A DNA stretch of 64,000 nt from Pseudomonadales bacterium (GCA_019090315.1 JAHRWD010000059.1:1-64000); one strand, 5' to 3'. Counted from the stretch's first letter, positions 52,956 through 62,378 are shown. Numbers and translations are program-made. Notes: generated from the sequence alone by a model not told the origin.

Positions 52956-54074
52956 ATGAAATTATCGATACGCTATTTTGCCATCCCCGTCTGCATCGGG
53001 CTGATGGCGGGATTCGCTGTTATTTTACTGCAAGCTGGATCGATGTCGATATTTGATCGGCCACAGGAACAACCCATTGTGGCACGTGATGTTTTTTCCT
53101 ATGCCGATGCAATTGCTATGGCGACTCCCGCAGTGGTTAACATCTACACAAAAAAAGCCACAATCAGGAAAAACCCATCTCTATTTGATGATCCGTTTTT
53201 TCGACAATTTTTTGGTCCAGAGGGTGTCTCACCACGCCAGAACACCCAAAGTAGCCTGGGCTCAGGCGTGATCGTCAGCGAGCAAGGTTACATTGTCACC
53301 AACTATCATGTCATTGAAGGTGCTAGCGATATCATTGTGCTGTTGCAGGATGGTAGAAGCAGCAATGCGAAAGTAATCGGAACCGATGCAGAATCCGATA
53401 TCGCTGTACTAAAAACGGAGCTCACCGGGCTTACCCCAATCAAACTGGCAAGAGCACATCGCGTCGAAGTTGGTGATGTAGTATTTGCTATTGGCAACCC
53501 CTTTGGCGTTGGCCAGACGGTCACCATGGGCATAATCAGTGCTACTGGTCGTGCCGGGCTGGGATTAAACCGACTTCAGAACTTTATCCAGACGGATGCA
53601 GCGATCAACCCGGGGAATTCAGGAGGAGCATTAGTTAATGCTAACGGTGCTCTTATTGGTATCAACAGCGCCCTGTTTTCACGTTCTGGTGGCTCACAAG
53701 GTATCGGATTTGCCATTCCATCAGATTACGCAAGGAAAACACTATTAGCCTTGATTAACGATGGTCATGTAACCCGCGGATGGCTCGGCATAGATGCCCG
53801 TGAAATTTTAGTGAACCAAACCACTGGTACTGAGGTGACCGCCCGAAAGGGAATTTTAATTGACCGGGTTCACGAAAACAGTCCAGCCCAGCACGCGGGC
53901 CTGGAAAACGGCGACATTATAATCAGCATAAACGACACCTACGTAAAGAATGGGCGCAATACAGCCGCAAAAATTGTCAATTCAAAGCCCGGTCAAACAC
54001 TGGATATTGGCGTGATTCGTGATGCCAGGGTGAGCCGCCATAAAGTGGTTATTGGGATACGGCCGCCAACCTGA
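52956..54074 (+). CDS. algW: DegS/AlgW-type periplasmic serine protease
   Basis: This 372-residue protein has an N-terminal membrane anchor (about 7-28), a trypsin-like domain with His118 (TNYHVIEGA), Asp148 (ESDIAVLK) and Ser222 (NPGNSGGALVN), and a single PDZ domain (about 270-365). This anchor-protease-one-PDZ layout is that of DegS/AlgW, which senses misfolded outer-membrane proteins and cuts the anti-sigma factor RseA/MucA. A TATAAT -10 (52917-52922) lies 33 bases upstream, with a weak -35. It is the neighbour of the Nif3 gene as in Pseudomonas. Confidence 0.93.
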   Translation: MKLSIRYFAIPVCIGLMAGFAVILLQAGSMSIFDRPQEQPIVARDVFSYADAIAMATPAVVNIYTKKATIRKNPSLFDDPFFRQFFGPEGVSPRQNTQSSLGSGVIVSEQGYIVTNYHVIEGASDIIVLLQDGRSSNAKVIGTDAESDIAVLKTELTGLTPIKLARAHRVEVGDVVFAIGNPFGVGQTVTMGIISATGRAGLGLNRLQNFIQTDAAINPGNSGGALVNANGALIGINSALFSRSGGSQGIGFAIPSDYARKTLLALINDGHVTRGWLGIDAREILVNQTTGTEVTARKGILIDRVHENSPAQHAGLENGDIIISINDTYVKNGRNTAAKIVNSKPGQTLDIGVIRDARVSRHKVVIGIRPPT

Positions 54075-54159
54075 TCGGCACCTTAAATATCCCATATAGT
54101 TTCGCTGCTTCACCCAGGAAATCGCTGAAACTGGCTTTCTACAAACGCTGAAAGTTGTG

Positions 54160-54187
54160 TTGCATTGTAAAATGTATAGATTATACT
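54160..54187 (+). promoter_or_regulatory. lexA promoter with overlapping palindrome
   Basis: TTGCAT (54160-54165) and TATACT (54182-54187) are spaced by 16 bases, 57 bases before lexA. Overlapping the -10 is the perfect palindrome GTATA-GAT-TATAC (54174-54186). No CTGT-N8-ACAG box of the enterobacterial type is present in 54075-54243. Confidence 0.5.
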
Positions 54188-54243
54188 GCTCAAACAATCA
54201 CTGCTGTTAAAGGCAAATCGCCATTTTTTTGTAAGAGCAATCT

Positions 54244-54873
54244 ATGAAACCACTCACAGAACGACAACAAGAGATTCTAACTGTGATCTCTGATCACATA
54301 GAAATGCAGGGATACCCACCAACCGTAGCGGAGATCACTGATACCATCGGCGTCAAATCAACCAATACAGTACGTGGACACCTTCAGGCCCTGCAAAAAA
54401 AGGGTGCAATCGAGCTAGAGGAAAAAAGATCCAGGGGCATACGATTACTCACAACAAGCAATAAATATGAAGAGGAACTGGATCACCTGCCTATTGTCGG
54501 AACGGTAGCCGCTGGAGCGCCTATTCTGGCCCAGGAGAACATCGAATCCCATGTCCGTATCAACAGAGATATGTTCAGTGATAAGGCAGATTACCTGTTA
54601 CGTGTGCAGGGTATGAGCATGCGCGATGTGGGTATACTCGATGGCGATCTATTGGCTGTCCAACGCCGTATTGATGTGTTCAATCGGCAAATTGTGGTTG
54701 CCAGGATTGATGACGAGGTTACTGTAAAACGGTTCCGACAAAGTGGGCACACTGTATACCTTGATCCAGAAAACCCCGAATTCAACACCATTACTGTTGA
54801 TCTGGAACATCAGGATCTATCCATTGAAGGCGTGGTAGTTGGTGTTATTCGAAGCCAGGTTCAGTCTCACTGA
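54244..54873 (+). CDS. lexA: LexA SOS repressor with altered recognition helix
   Basis: The 209-residue repressor has a winged-helix DNA-binding domain (about 1-70) and a self-cleaving peptidase domain. Cleavage is at Ala90-Gly91 (GTVAAGAPIL), with Ser125 (GMSMRD) and Lys162 (VKRF) as the catalytic pair. Numbering of the HTH matches E. coli: Ser39 and Asn41 are kept, but positions 42-45 read TVRG rather than AAEE, changing two residues that contact CTGT in E. coli. Its promoter lacks a canonical SOS box. The likely target sequence therefore differs. Confidence 0.95.
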   Translation: MKPLTERQQEILTVISDHIEMQGYPPTVAEITDTIGVKSTNTVRGHLQALQKKGAIELEEKRSRGIRLLTTSNKYEEELDHLPIVGTVAAGAPILAQENIESHVRINRDMFSDKADYLLRVQGMSMRDVGILDGDLLAVQRRIDVFNRQIVVARIDDEVTVKRFRQSGHTVYLDPENPEFNTITVDLEHQDLSIEGVVVGVIRSQVQSH

Positions 54874-54923
54874 GTAACCTGCACAAACGCTTTTCAGCCG
54901 CTTTAAAAGCTAACGACAGGCTC

Positions 54924-56591
54924 CTAGATTTTACCCTTGCGGAACAGAGCAATCAGTTCATTAGTTGAACCATCGAAAACTGGCTGTTGTTTTTCATCTA
55001 TGAGCTGATTGTGGATAGATTGGCTTAATTGTTTTCCAAGCTCAACACCCCATTGATCAAACGCATTGATATCCCAGACCACACTCTGCACATATACCTT
55101 GTGCTCATACAGCGCTATTAAAGCACCCAGTGAAGTTGGTTCAAGGTAATCCATCAACAGCATATTGCCAGGTCGATTTCCGGGTATTACTCTGTGAGGA
55201 GCCAATCGATCGACTTCCGCTTTATCAAGGCCTGCGTCAAATAGTTCGGACCTGGCTTGATCCAATGTCTTGCCCAGCATCAAAGCCTGGCTTTGTGCTA
55301 CTGCATTTGAATAAAGGTGACTGTGATGGTCAGCGACAGGGTTGTGGCTATTTAACGGTACAATAAAATCAACCGGGATCAGTTGTTTCCCCTGGTGCAA
55401 TAGTTGGTGATATGAGTGCTGACCAATGGTACCGCTACTACCCCAGACTACCGCTCCGGTATTGTAGTCCAGTGGTTGTCCTGATCGATTGCAGGATTTT
55501 CCATTACTCTCCATGTCAAGCTGCTGAAGAAACTCCGGGAATCGTCTTAAGTCATTGTCGTATGGGAGCACCGCATGGCTTCGTGCACCAAAGTAGTTTT
55601 GATACCAGATTTCCAACATGGCCATTATCACGGGCATGTTTTGCTCAAACTCAGCGGTCAAAAAATGGTGATCCATCTGATGAGCACCGGCGCGCAGTGC
55701 TCTGAAATTCTCGTAACCCAACCCTAACGCGATCGGTAAACCAATCGCTGACCAAAGGGAGTAGCGCCCTCCGACCCAGTCCCACATTGGGAAAACCTGG
55801 CTTTCAGTAATACCGAATTCGACCGCAGCAGCAACATTGCTACTGACTGCGACAAAATGTTTAGCCAGATCAGACTCTACCCCACCCTGTTGCAGGAACC
55901 AGGATCGCGCTGCTTCCGCATTTTTTTTAGTCTCAAGCGTAGAAAAGCTCTTGGATGCGATAATGAACAGTGTGGTTTCAGGCGACAATCCATGTACGGT
56001 ATTTATGAAATCACTACCGTCGATATTTGCCAAAAAATGGATATTAATTGACGGATTTTGGTACGGCGCTAATGCGTCGTAAACCATTCGCGGACCAAGG
56101 TCTGAACCGCCAATGCCAATACTGACAATATCTGTAATGGGCAACCCGTTATATCCGAGCCATTGGCCTGTCTCAATCTGCTCTACAAACTCCTGAATTC
56201 GATCTTGAACCTGCTGGATTTCGGAGTTAATTGCTAACCTGTGGTTATCTTGAAAGCTTTCTCGCAAAGCAATATGAAGTACCGATCTGTCTTCGGTCTG
56301 GTTTATCACTTCTCCATTAAACATCGCTTCAATGGCAGTTTGTAGACCTGCCTGCCGAGCCAGCTCAATCAACAGACTGCGGGTCTGGTCATTTACGAGA
56401 TTTTTAGAGTAGTCCAGCAGCAGGCCACTGGTTTTCAGACTGAACTGCTGAGCCCGGTCGGGATTTTGTTCAAATAGCTCAGAGATTGATTTCCTGGCGA
56501 TTACATTCTTGTGCTCGACTAACTCATTCCACAGAGGGTTAGTCGAGTTTTGAGGAATTGAAGGTTTGAAATTTCCCGGGTTTAACAGCAT
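54924..56591 (-). CDS. pgi: glucose-6-phosphate isomerase
   Basis: The 555-residue enzyme interconverts glucose-6-phosphate and fructose-6-phosphate. Marks are SIGIGGSDLGPRMVYDAL, IASKSFSTLETKKNA, MWDWVGGRYSLWSAIGLPIAL and LLMDYLEPTSLGALIALYEHKVYVQ (split across about 470-495). The length and motifs are complete. It begins 6 bases after the phoU stop, so it may be read from the phosphate operon. Its end converges on lexA with a weak GCTTTT/AAAAGC hairpin near 54890-54911. Confidence 0.96.
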   Translation of the reverse strand: MLLNPGNFKPSIPQNSTNPLWNELVEHKNVIARKSISELFEQNPDRAQQFSLKTSGLLLDYSKNLVNDQTRSLLIELARQAGLQTAIEAMFNGEVINQTEDRSVLHIALRESFQDNHRLAINSEIQQVQDRIQEFVEQIETGQWLGYNGLPITDIVSIGIGGSDLGPRMVYDALAPYQNPSINIHFLANIDGSDFINTVHGLSPETTLFIIASKSFSTLETKKNAEAARSWFLQQGGVESDLAKHFVAVSSNVAAAVEFGITESQVFPMWDWVGGRYSLWSAIGLPIALGLGYENFRALRAGAHQMDHHFLTAEFEQNMPVIMAMLEIWYQNYFGARSHAVLPYDNDLRRFPEFLQQLDMESNGKSCNRSGQPLDYNTGAVVWGSSGTIGQHSYHQLLHQGKQLIPVDFIVPLNSHNPVADHHSHLYSNAVAQSQALMLGKTLDQARSELFDAGLDKAEVDRLAPHRVIPGNRPGNMLLMDYLEPTSLGALIALYEHKVYVQSVVWDINAFDQWGVELGKQLSQSIHNQLIDEKQQPVFDGSTNELIALFRKGKI

Positions 56592-56597
56592 AAAATA

Positions 56598-57296
56598 TCA
56601 CTCAAGAGCATCCTGAGTCTGCTCGAGGCTGCTGTGACGGACATCCTTTCCTTTCACATAATAGATAATATATTCGCAAATATTCTTTGCATGGTCACCA
56701 ATGCGCTCCATTGCACGAACTGCCCACATGGTATTAAGTGCCCTACGGATAGCTCGAGGGTCTTCCATCATCAAGGTGATCAATTGTCGTAAAATTGCTT
56801 CATACTCTTCATCGACCTGAGCATCTTCCTGCAATACTTTAAAGGCTGCATCTGCATCCATTCGTGCGTAGGCATCCAGTGCATCATGCAGCATCACGCG
56901 CACCTGATTACCGAGGTGTCGCACTTCAGGATAGCGATTGGCGGGATGTTCCAGGCGTATATTTTCCATACCTAATCGAGCAATTTTTTCGGATTCATCT
57001 CCGATTCTTTCAAGATCGGTAATAGTTTTAATGGTGCCCGTCACCAGTCGCAAGTCACTGGCAGTCGGCTGACGGCGCGCAATTACCTGGGTGCACAGTT
57101 CGTCAATCTCAATTTCCATTTTATTGACCAGAATCTCAGTTTCGAGCACTGATTCCGCAAGCGAATCTTTTCCATGGGCAAGTACTTCACAGGCATCTCT
57201 GAGCTGTGTTTCAACCAGGCCACCCATCGCTAGCACCTGGGTTTTAACGGTATCAAGATCCGTATTGAATTGTTCAGAGATATGAGAGTGATCCAT
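56598..57296 (-). CDS. phoU: phosphate transport system regulatory protein PhoU
   Basis: The 232-residue helical protein is the negative regulator linking the Pst transporter to PhoR/PhoB. It has two three-helix repeats, with EIEIDELCTQVIARRQPTASDL and the mirrored later segment TMWAVRAMERIGDHAKNICEYI, plus DLERIGDESEKIARL. The start has GGAG about 9 bases upstream. It follows pstB in the usual pstCAB-phoU order and is followed closely by pgi. Confidence 0.95.
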   Translation of the reverse strand: MDHSHISEQFNTDLDTVKTQVLAMGGLVETQLRDACEVLAHGKDSLAESVLETEILVNKMEIEIDELCTQVIARRQPTASDLRLVTGTIKTITDLERIGDESEKIARLGMENIRLEHPANRYPEVRHLGNQVRVMLHDALDAYARMDADAAFKVLQEDAQVDEEYEAILRQLITLMMEDPRAIRRALNTMWAVRAMERIGDHAKNICEYIIYYVKGKDVRHSSLEQTQDALE

Positions 57297-57328
57297 GTCT
57301 ATCGGGCTCCATTAGCCTTTATTTATAC

Positions 57329-57348
57329 GAGACCTTTGCACAAAAGCC
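57329..57348. repeat. GAGA-CTTTGCACAA-AGCC repeat, copy 2
   Basis: This 20-base sequence in the phoU-pstB gap matches copy 1 at 29447-29466 at 18 of 20 positions. It reads GAGACCTTTGCACAA followed by AAGCC. It resembles insertion-sequence ends but no such element is adjacent. Confidence 0.4.
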
Positions 57349-57372
57349 AGTTTGTTTTCATGCGGTACAATA

Positions 57373-58185
57373 TTATCCGTATCTACCGGTAATATAATCT
57401 TCTGTTTGTTTCTCTTTCGGGTTAGTAAACAATCGATCGGTTGAGCCAAATTCAACCAGATCGCCCATATACATGAAGGCAGTATAGTCCGAAACACGAG
57501 CCGCCTGTTGCATGTTGTGCGTTACAATCAAAATCGTATAGTCGGACTTTAACTCGTATATTAATTCTTCAATTTTAAGAGTTGAAATCGGATCCAGCGC
57601 CGAAGCGGGTTCATCCAGCAACAGCACTTCGGGTTTGATTGCAATCGCCCGGGCAATAACCAGACGTTGTTGCTGGCCACCGGAAAGTCCCATCGCGTTG
57701 TCATCAAGACGATCTTTCACTTCATCCCAAATCGCAGCACTTTTTAATGCCCACTCTACCCGTTCGTCCAGGATATGCCTTTTATTAAGGCCCTGTAATC
57801 GTAGCCCATAGGCAACGTTTTCATAAATTGATTTAGGAAAAGGATTGGGTTTCTGGAATACCATTCCAACCTGGCGTCTAAGCTCAGCCACATCAACCGC
57901 CGGAGCAAAGATATCCTGACCGGAAAGGCAGATCGAACCTTCCATACGAACCCCGTCCACCAAATCATTCATACGATTAAAACAGCGTAAAAGTGTAGAT
58001 TTGCCACAACCACTAGGGCCGATAAATGCGGTTACTTTCTTTTCCGGGACATCCATGTTGACGTCATGGAGGGCCTGCTTTTCACTGTAAAAAAGATTGA
58101 GATCACGCACCTCAATCTTGATATTTTCGCCTTCTGGAATTGCAGCGGTTTCAGCGGGTATATCGAGAGTAGCTTTTGGACTCAT
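57373..58185 (-). CDS. pstB: phosphate ABC transporter ATP-binding protein
   Basis: The 270-residue ATPase powers phosphate uptake by PstC/PstA. Walker A is GPSGCGKST (about 55-63), the signature is [14 protein letters not shown], Walker B is [11 protein letters not shown], and the switch histidine is in [14 protein letters not shown]. The closing [19 protein letters not shown] is typical of PstB. It lies 120 bases after pstA, a gap containing a hairpin and the third dispersed repeat, and before phoU. Confidence 0.97.
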   Translation of the reverse strand: MSPKATLDIPAETAAIPEGENIKIEVRDLNLFYSEKQALHDVNMDVPEKKVTAFIGPSGCGKSTLLRCFNRMNDLVDGVRMEGSICLSGQDIFAPAVDVAELRRQVGMVFQKPNPFPKSIYENVAYGLRLQGLNKRHILDERVEWALKSAAIWDEVKDRLDDNAMGLSGGQQQRLVIARAIAIKPEVLLLDEPASALDPISTLKIEELIYELKSDYTILIVTHNMQQAARVSDYTAFMYMGDLVEFGSTDRLFTNPKEKQTEDYITGRYG

Positions 58186-58274
58186 AACAGCTCTATTTTT
58201 CCGATTTATTCATCTGTTGAACAGGTTCCTGATAGCGGATGTCGCTAGGTGTCTTTTAGTACTTCGTCTGTATC

Positions 58275-58307
58275 AGTACTCCGACAGGATTGTATTGGCG
58301 GAGTACT
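58275..58307. repeat. pstA-pstB hairpin including 21-base repeat, copy 3
   Basis: AGTACTCCG and CGGAGTACT form a perfect 9-bp stem around a 15-base loop immediately after the pstA stop. The left arm and loop (58276-58296) match the dispersed repeat (GTACTCCGACAGG). The hairpin may adjust relative expression of pstA and pstB or protect the message end. Confidence 0.55.
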
Positions 58308-60003
58308 AGTTTTCCATAGCACGATAGCGTTCTCGCAGCCGGTTACGCATCAAAATCACTGCAAGGTTTAAAAAGATAATCACCAATACAAGCAAAAACG
58401 AGGTTGCATAAACCAGTGGCCGAGCCACTTCAACGTTGGGGCTTTGAAAACCCACATCATAGATATGAAAACCAAGATGCATAAACTTCCGTTCAAGGTG
58501 AACAAACGGAAAGTTTCCATCCATGGGTAGATCTGGTGCGAGCTTCACAACTCCGACTAACATTAGCGGTGCAACTTCACCCGCGGCCCGTGCAATGGCC
58601 AGGATAACCCCGGTCATAATCGAAGGGCTGGCCATCGGCAAAATCACCTTGCGCAGTGTCTCAAACCGGGTAGCGCCAAGCGCCAGGCTACCTTCGCGAA
58701 TCGAGCGGGGAATACGGGTGAGCCCCTCTTCTGTAGAAACAATTACCACTGGAACAGTCATAATCGCAAGGGTTAACGCTGCCCACATGATTCCAGGCGT
58801 ACCCAGAGTCGGTGCTGGTTTTGCGGCACTAAAAAACAGGTCATCAATATTTCCACCCAGAAAATAAACGAAGAATCCCAATCCAAATACACCATAAACA
58901 ATCGAAGGCACACCGGCCAGATTGTTAACGGCAATCCGGATCATTCTGATCATTGGTCCCTGGGTAGCGTATTCACGCAAATAAACCGCAGCAATCACAC
59001 CAAACGGGGTTACCATTACGGTCATCAATAACACCATCATGATGGTGCCAAAAATAGCGGGGAAAATACCACCTTCGGTATTAGCTTCCCGTGGGTCATC
59101 CACCATAAAATGATAGAGATTTACAAAGTATTCTCCCAACTTTTCAGTGCTGCTCATCAAGTTCGGTTTTATCGCGCCAACAATTACCGACAAAGGCAGT
59201 TCAACGATTTTCAACTGTCCTGCATTTACAATTTCGAAGCTTGCTTTATCACGTTCAATCTGGTGATTCAGTGATGCCAGTTTGTCCTGTATTACTTTAT
59301 AGATCTTTTGCTGCTCTGCTTCTTTTAGTGCGATCTCTTTTAAATTTTCCGGTGTATCGTTTTTATCCAGCTCTAACCCACGTCGTTCAAGTCGCAGTTT
59401 TTCAAGCTGATAATTAACTCGGCCAATCTCCTTTTTTTCAAGGCTACGAATGGCATCACGTAGTTCAATAGTGCGATCCAGACGCAACTCAAATTCGGCC
59501 CACAAATCACCATCGGCCTTAACCGGCACACCCTTTTCAGAGAGGGATTTTAACTCACCGAACAGCGTTCCCCACTCGGTTCGTTCAACCGCCACTACCT
59601 GCTCAGGTCTGGTTATTTTTTGAATCTGGAATTTTGATATCCACTGGAAGTCAGCGCCACTTTGATCGCGGTTACCTACTTTGATCATCCAGCGTTCAAC
59701 ATCTCGCATATTCTCTGGCAATATCTCTCCGGTAGATTCTTCGTAACGAATCTTTGAGATAACATCTGTATCAATCCACTCGCCAACAGAGCTGGAGACA
59801 CTTCCATCAGCTTGTTTGTACTCTATCGACAATATCTCTTTGGGCCAGAAGTGACCACCGCCGCGAGCTGCGATTAACCCCAGCAATCCAAAAACCATTA
59901 TCAGGCTGATAGAAACTGCGCCCGCATTAATCCAGATCATTGGGTTGCCGCTTTTCCACCACAATGAAAAAGCCGATTGATCTTTTCGATCGATAATACT
60001 CAT
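58306..60003 (-). CDS. pstA: phosphate ABC transporter permease PstA
   Basis: This 565-residue permease has one N-terminal span (about 23-45), a long periplasmic insertion with a charged coiled coil (about 190-275), then the usual permease core (about 320-555). The core carries the ATPase-contact loop EGSLALGATRFETLRKVILP. Such long PstA proteins occur in Pseudomonas relatives; the E. coli form is about 296 residues. The start follows pstC directly with no gap, giving tight coupling. Confidence 0.94.
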   Translation of the reverse strand: MSIIDRKDQSAFSLWWKSGNPMIWINAGAVSISLIMVFGLLGLIAARGGGHFWPKEILSIEYKQADGSVSSSVGEWIDTDVISKIRYEESTGEILPENMRDVERWMIKVGNRDQSGADFQWISKFQIQKITRPEQVVAVERTEWGTLFGELKSLSEKGVPVKADGDLWAEFELRLDRTIELRDAIRSLEKKEIGRVNYQLEKLRLERRGLELDKNDTPENLKEIALKEAEQQKIYKVIQDKLASLNHQIERDKASFEIVNAGQLKIVELPLSVIVGAIKPNLMSSTEKLGEYFVNLYHFMVDDPREANTEGGIFPAIFGTIMMVLLMTVMVTPFGVIAAVYLREYATQGPMIRMIRIAVNNLAGVPSIVYGVFGLGFFVYFLGGNIDDLFFSAAKPAPTLGTPGIMWAALTLAIMTVPVVIVSTEEGLTRIPRSIREGSLALGATRFETLRKVILPMASPSIMTGVILAIARAAGEVAPLMLVGVVKLAPDLPMDGNFPFVHLERKFMHLGFHIYDVGFQSPNVEVARPLVYATSFLLVLVIIFLNLAVILMRNRLRERYRAMEN

Positions 60004-62247
60004 CTACAGGTTTCCATATTTTTTTCTCAGGTTTTGGCGTACCACTTCTGCAATCGTATTGAAGAAGAAGGTCACGGCAAACAAAACAAGTGCCGCCAAA
60101 AATAGAATTCTGTAATGACTGCTATCGACTTCCGATTCGGGTAGCTCGACCGCAATATTGGCGGACAGGGTACGCATACCCTGAAAGATACTAAAATCCA
60201 TCACCGGGGTGTTTCCAGTGGCCATCAGTACGATCATGGTTTCACCCACCGCACGACCAAGGCCAATCATCACGGCAGAAAAAATGCCAGGGCTGGCGGT
60301 AAGAATCACCACCTTTGTAAGGGTCTGCCATGGCGTTGCACCCAGTGCCAAAGATCCCTGGGTCAGGTGCTTGGGTACACTAAAAATAGCATCTTCTGTG
60401 ATTGAGAAAATCGTCGGGATAACCGCCAGTCCCATCGCCAGGCCTACCACCAGGGAATTACGTTGATCATAATTGACGCCGAGGGTTTCGCGCATCCATA
60501 TTTGAATATCCCCGCCAAAAAGCATGGTTTCCAGTGTCGGTGCAACCGCAAAGGCCAACCACACACAGAGGATAATGACCGGAACCAATACCGCTGCCTG
60601 CCAGCCGTTGGATAATCGATAGGTAAGAGAAACAGGAAGTATGTGCCAGATCCAGGCAAACAATATGAGTTCAAAGGGTAAGACCAATAGCACACTGACG
60701 ACCGCCAGCAGATTGTCCTCTACCAGAGGTGCCAGCCATAAGCCCGCCAAAAACCCGAGAATTACAGTGGGCAATGCCTCCATAATTTCGATACTGGGTT
60801 TCACCCACGCACGCATCGCTGGCGCCATAAAGTATGCCGTAAAAATGGCTCCGAATATGGCCAACGGCGTCGCAAACATCATGGCGTAAAAAGCTGCCTT
60901 GAGGGTTCCGAAGGAGATTGGAATCAGACTGAATTTTGGTTCGAAATCATTATCCGCAGAGGACGATTGCCAGATAAACTCAGCCTCTTCGTAACCTTCG
61001 TACCACACCTCGTTCCAGAGCGCAGACCAGGAGATTTCGGGATGATGGTTATCGATATGATAAACCGTCATACCATTCTCGGATTGCATCAAAAAGGTAT
61101 CGGAGCGAGGAGAATAGGCCTCGTAAAGTGGCTGATCAGGGCGGTCTGAGTTATCAGAAACCAGAAAAGTCGAAAGCAGCTGTTGTTCGGCGGTGGTATG
61201 GAATACCGACAGTTCACCTTTGTCGCTGATACCAATAAAACCTTTGCGCCGCTCCTCTGGCAAAATACGCTGCACCGATGACTCGAGCTTAAACTGACGA
61301 TATTTAGCCAGCCCGTATTGATTGCTTTCATCCCGTGTAATTGAAAACTGGTAGATATTACCGAACTGATCACCCACCAGTAATGAGCTGCCTCCCAGTA
61401 ACATTTTCATTTCGACTGCTTTTGCGCCATCACTCAACAGTGTGGCGTTGGCAACTTCCTCTGGCTCTTCAATATCACTGATATCATAGAGCGCCACCTG
61501 GCCCGATCGGCTGCCCAGATAAAGCCAGCGTGCCTGGCCATCTACAAATTGATAATCAATATCAAAGGGTGCTTCAAAACTACTGGAGAGGTCAGCGTCA
61601 GAGAGTTCATCACCCTCCTCTACTTCAAACAATGACAGCTTGACCTGCCTGCTGCTGGAATCTGAAAAAACCGCTACAACCGAATCTTCGCCAATGACTA
61701 CATCGCGGTAACTGGCTTCACCACCCAGTTCTACCGCAAACGGATCTTCACCGTAGGGGTACGAGATGCGTGGGATCAAAACTCGACGTTCACCCTCAAA
61801 AGTAACGCGATAGCTGATCTGAAAAATCATGACGGAACCATCACTCAGCTTTGCGCTTAGATTACGGCTGTCGATGTCTGCGGGCGCAATCGATTCTATG
61901 GTTACTCCGGGGGGTAGATCCAGCTGTTTGGTTCCGGTTACTTCACCGCTATCCAGGCCGAAGAAAATGAATGCGCCGCTGCCGGTAACCCGAAGACCTA
62001 GCTGTTTGCTCTCTTCAACGGCTATGTAGGCGGTGGAGCCGCGCTCCTGGGAAGGAATTGAGTAATGCGCAGTTTGCTCAATGGTTGCCGGGCTAAAAAT
62101 AGGAGCGACTACCGCCAGCAGGTAGAAAAACAGTAGGACGATGATCAAGATCACCCAGACTCCGCCCGTAGCAATAACCCCTGTCGCGATACGATCGATT
62201 AAATTTCTGCGGCGCTGCTGGGCGCTTGCTTCAACGGTATTTATCAT
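60004..62247 (-). CDS. pstC: phosphate ABC transporter permease PstC, long form
   Basis: The 747-residue permease begins with one span (about 28-52), then a large periplasmic domain (about 60-445) with repeated beta-strand patterns like a propeller, then the permease core (about 450-740). The core carries the contact loop GSLALGATPWQTLTKVVIL. Long PstC proteins of this kind occur in Pseudomonas. No pstS gene is in the window. The ATG has no clear ribosome site and lies 23 bases after the last Pho repeat, so the message from the nearest promoter may be almost leaderless. Confidence 0.94.
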   Translation of the reverse strand: MINTVEASAQQRRRNLIDRIATGVIATGGVWVILIIVLLFFYLLAVVAPIFSPATIEQTAHYSIPSQERGSTAYIAVEESKQLGLRVTGSGAFIFFGLDSGEVTGTKQLDLPPGVTIESIAPADIDSRNLSAKLSDGSVMIFQISYRVTFEGERRVLIPRISYPYGEDPFAVELGGEASYRDVVIGEDSVVAVFSDSSSRQVKLSLFEVEEGDELSDADLSSSFEAPFDIDYQFVDGQARWLYLGSRSGQVALYDISDIEEPEEVANATLLSDGAKAVEMKMLLGGSSLLVGDQFGNIYQFSITRDESNQYGLAKYRQFKLESSVQRILPEERRKGFIGISDKGELSVFHTTAEQQLLSTFLVSDNSDRPDQPLYEAYSPRSDTFLMQSENGMTVYHIDNHHPEISWSALWNEVWYEGYEEAEFIWQSSSADNDFEPKFSLIPISFGTLKAAFYAMMFATPLAIFGAIFTAYFMAPAMRAWVKPSIEIMEALPTVILGFLAGLWLAPLVEDNLLAVVSVLLVLPFELILFAWIWHILPVSLTYRLSNGWQAAVLVPVIILCVWLAFAVAPTLETMLFGGDIQIWMRETLGVNYDQRNSLVVGLAMGLAVIPTIFSITEDAIFSVPKHLTQGSLALGATPWQTLTKVVILTASPGIFSAVMIGLGRAVGETMIVLMATGNTPVMDFSIFQGMRTLSANIAVELPESEVDSSHYRILFLAALVLFAVTFFFNTIAEVVRQNLRKKYGNL

Positions 62248-62269
62248 GCGCGCAGTCTAATCCGGGTTT

Positions 62270-62309
62270 ATTTCAGTTTTGTTACAGTTGGGTGTAAGCC
62301 CTATGACAG
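62270..62309 (-). promoter_or_regulatory. four-repeat Pho box array upstream of pstC
   Basis: Read on the minus strand, four 7-base units follow each other with exact 11-base spacing: CTGTCAT, CTTACAC, CTGTAAC and CTGAAAT, separated by 4-base linkers. This is the layout of tandem PhoB sites (CTGTCAT-N4-CTGTCAT). The first unit is a perfect consensus half-site. It sits 23 bases upstream of pstC and predicts induction by phosphate starvation. Confidence 0.85.
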
Positions 62310-62378
62310 GCCGCAATAATATCGAAATACCGGTAGCTTTAATAGTTGATCAAGCCGGATTGATCGCTGCTGGACTCA

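Noticed and set aside
54075..54243. Canonical SOS box upstream of lexA
   Set aside because: Several CTG words are present, but none has the CTGT-N8-ACAG arrangement.
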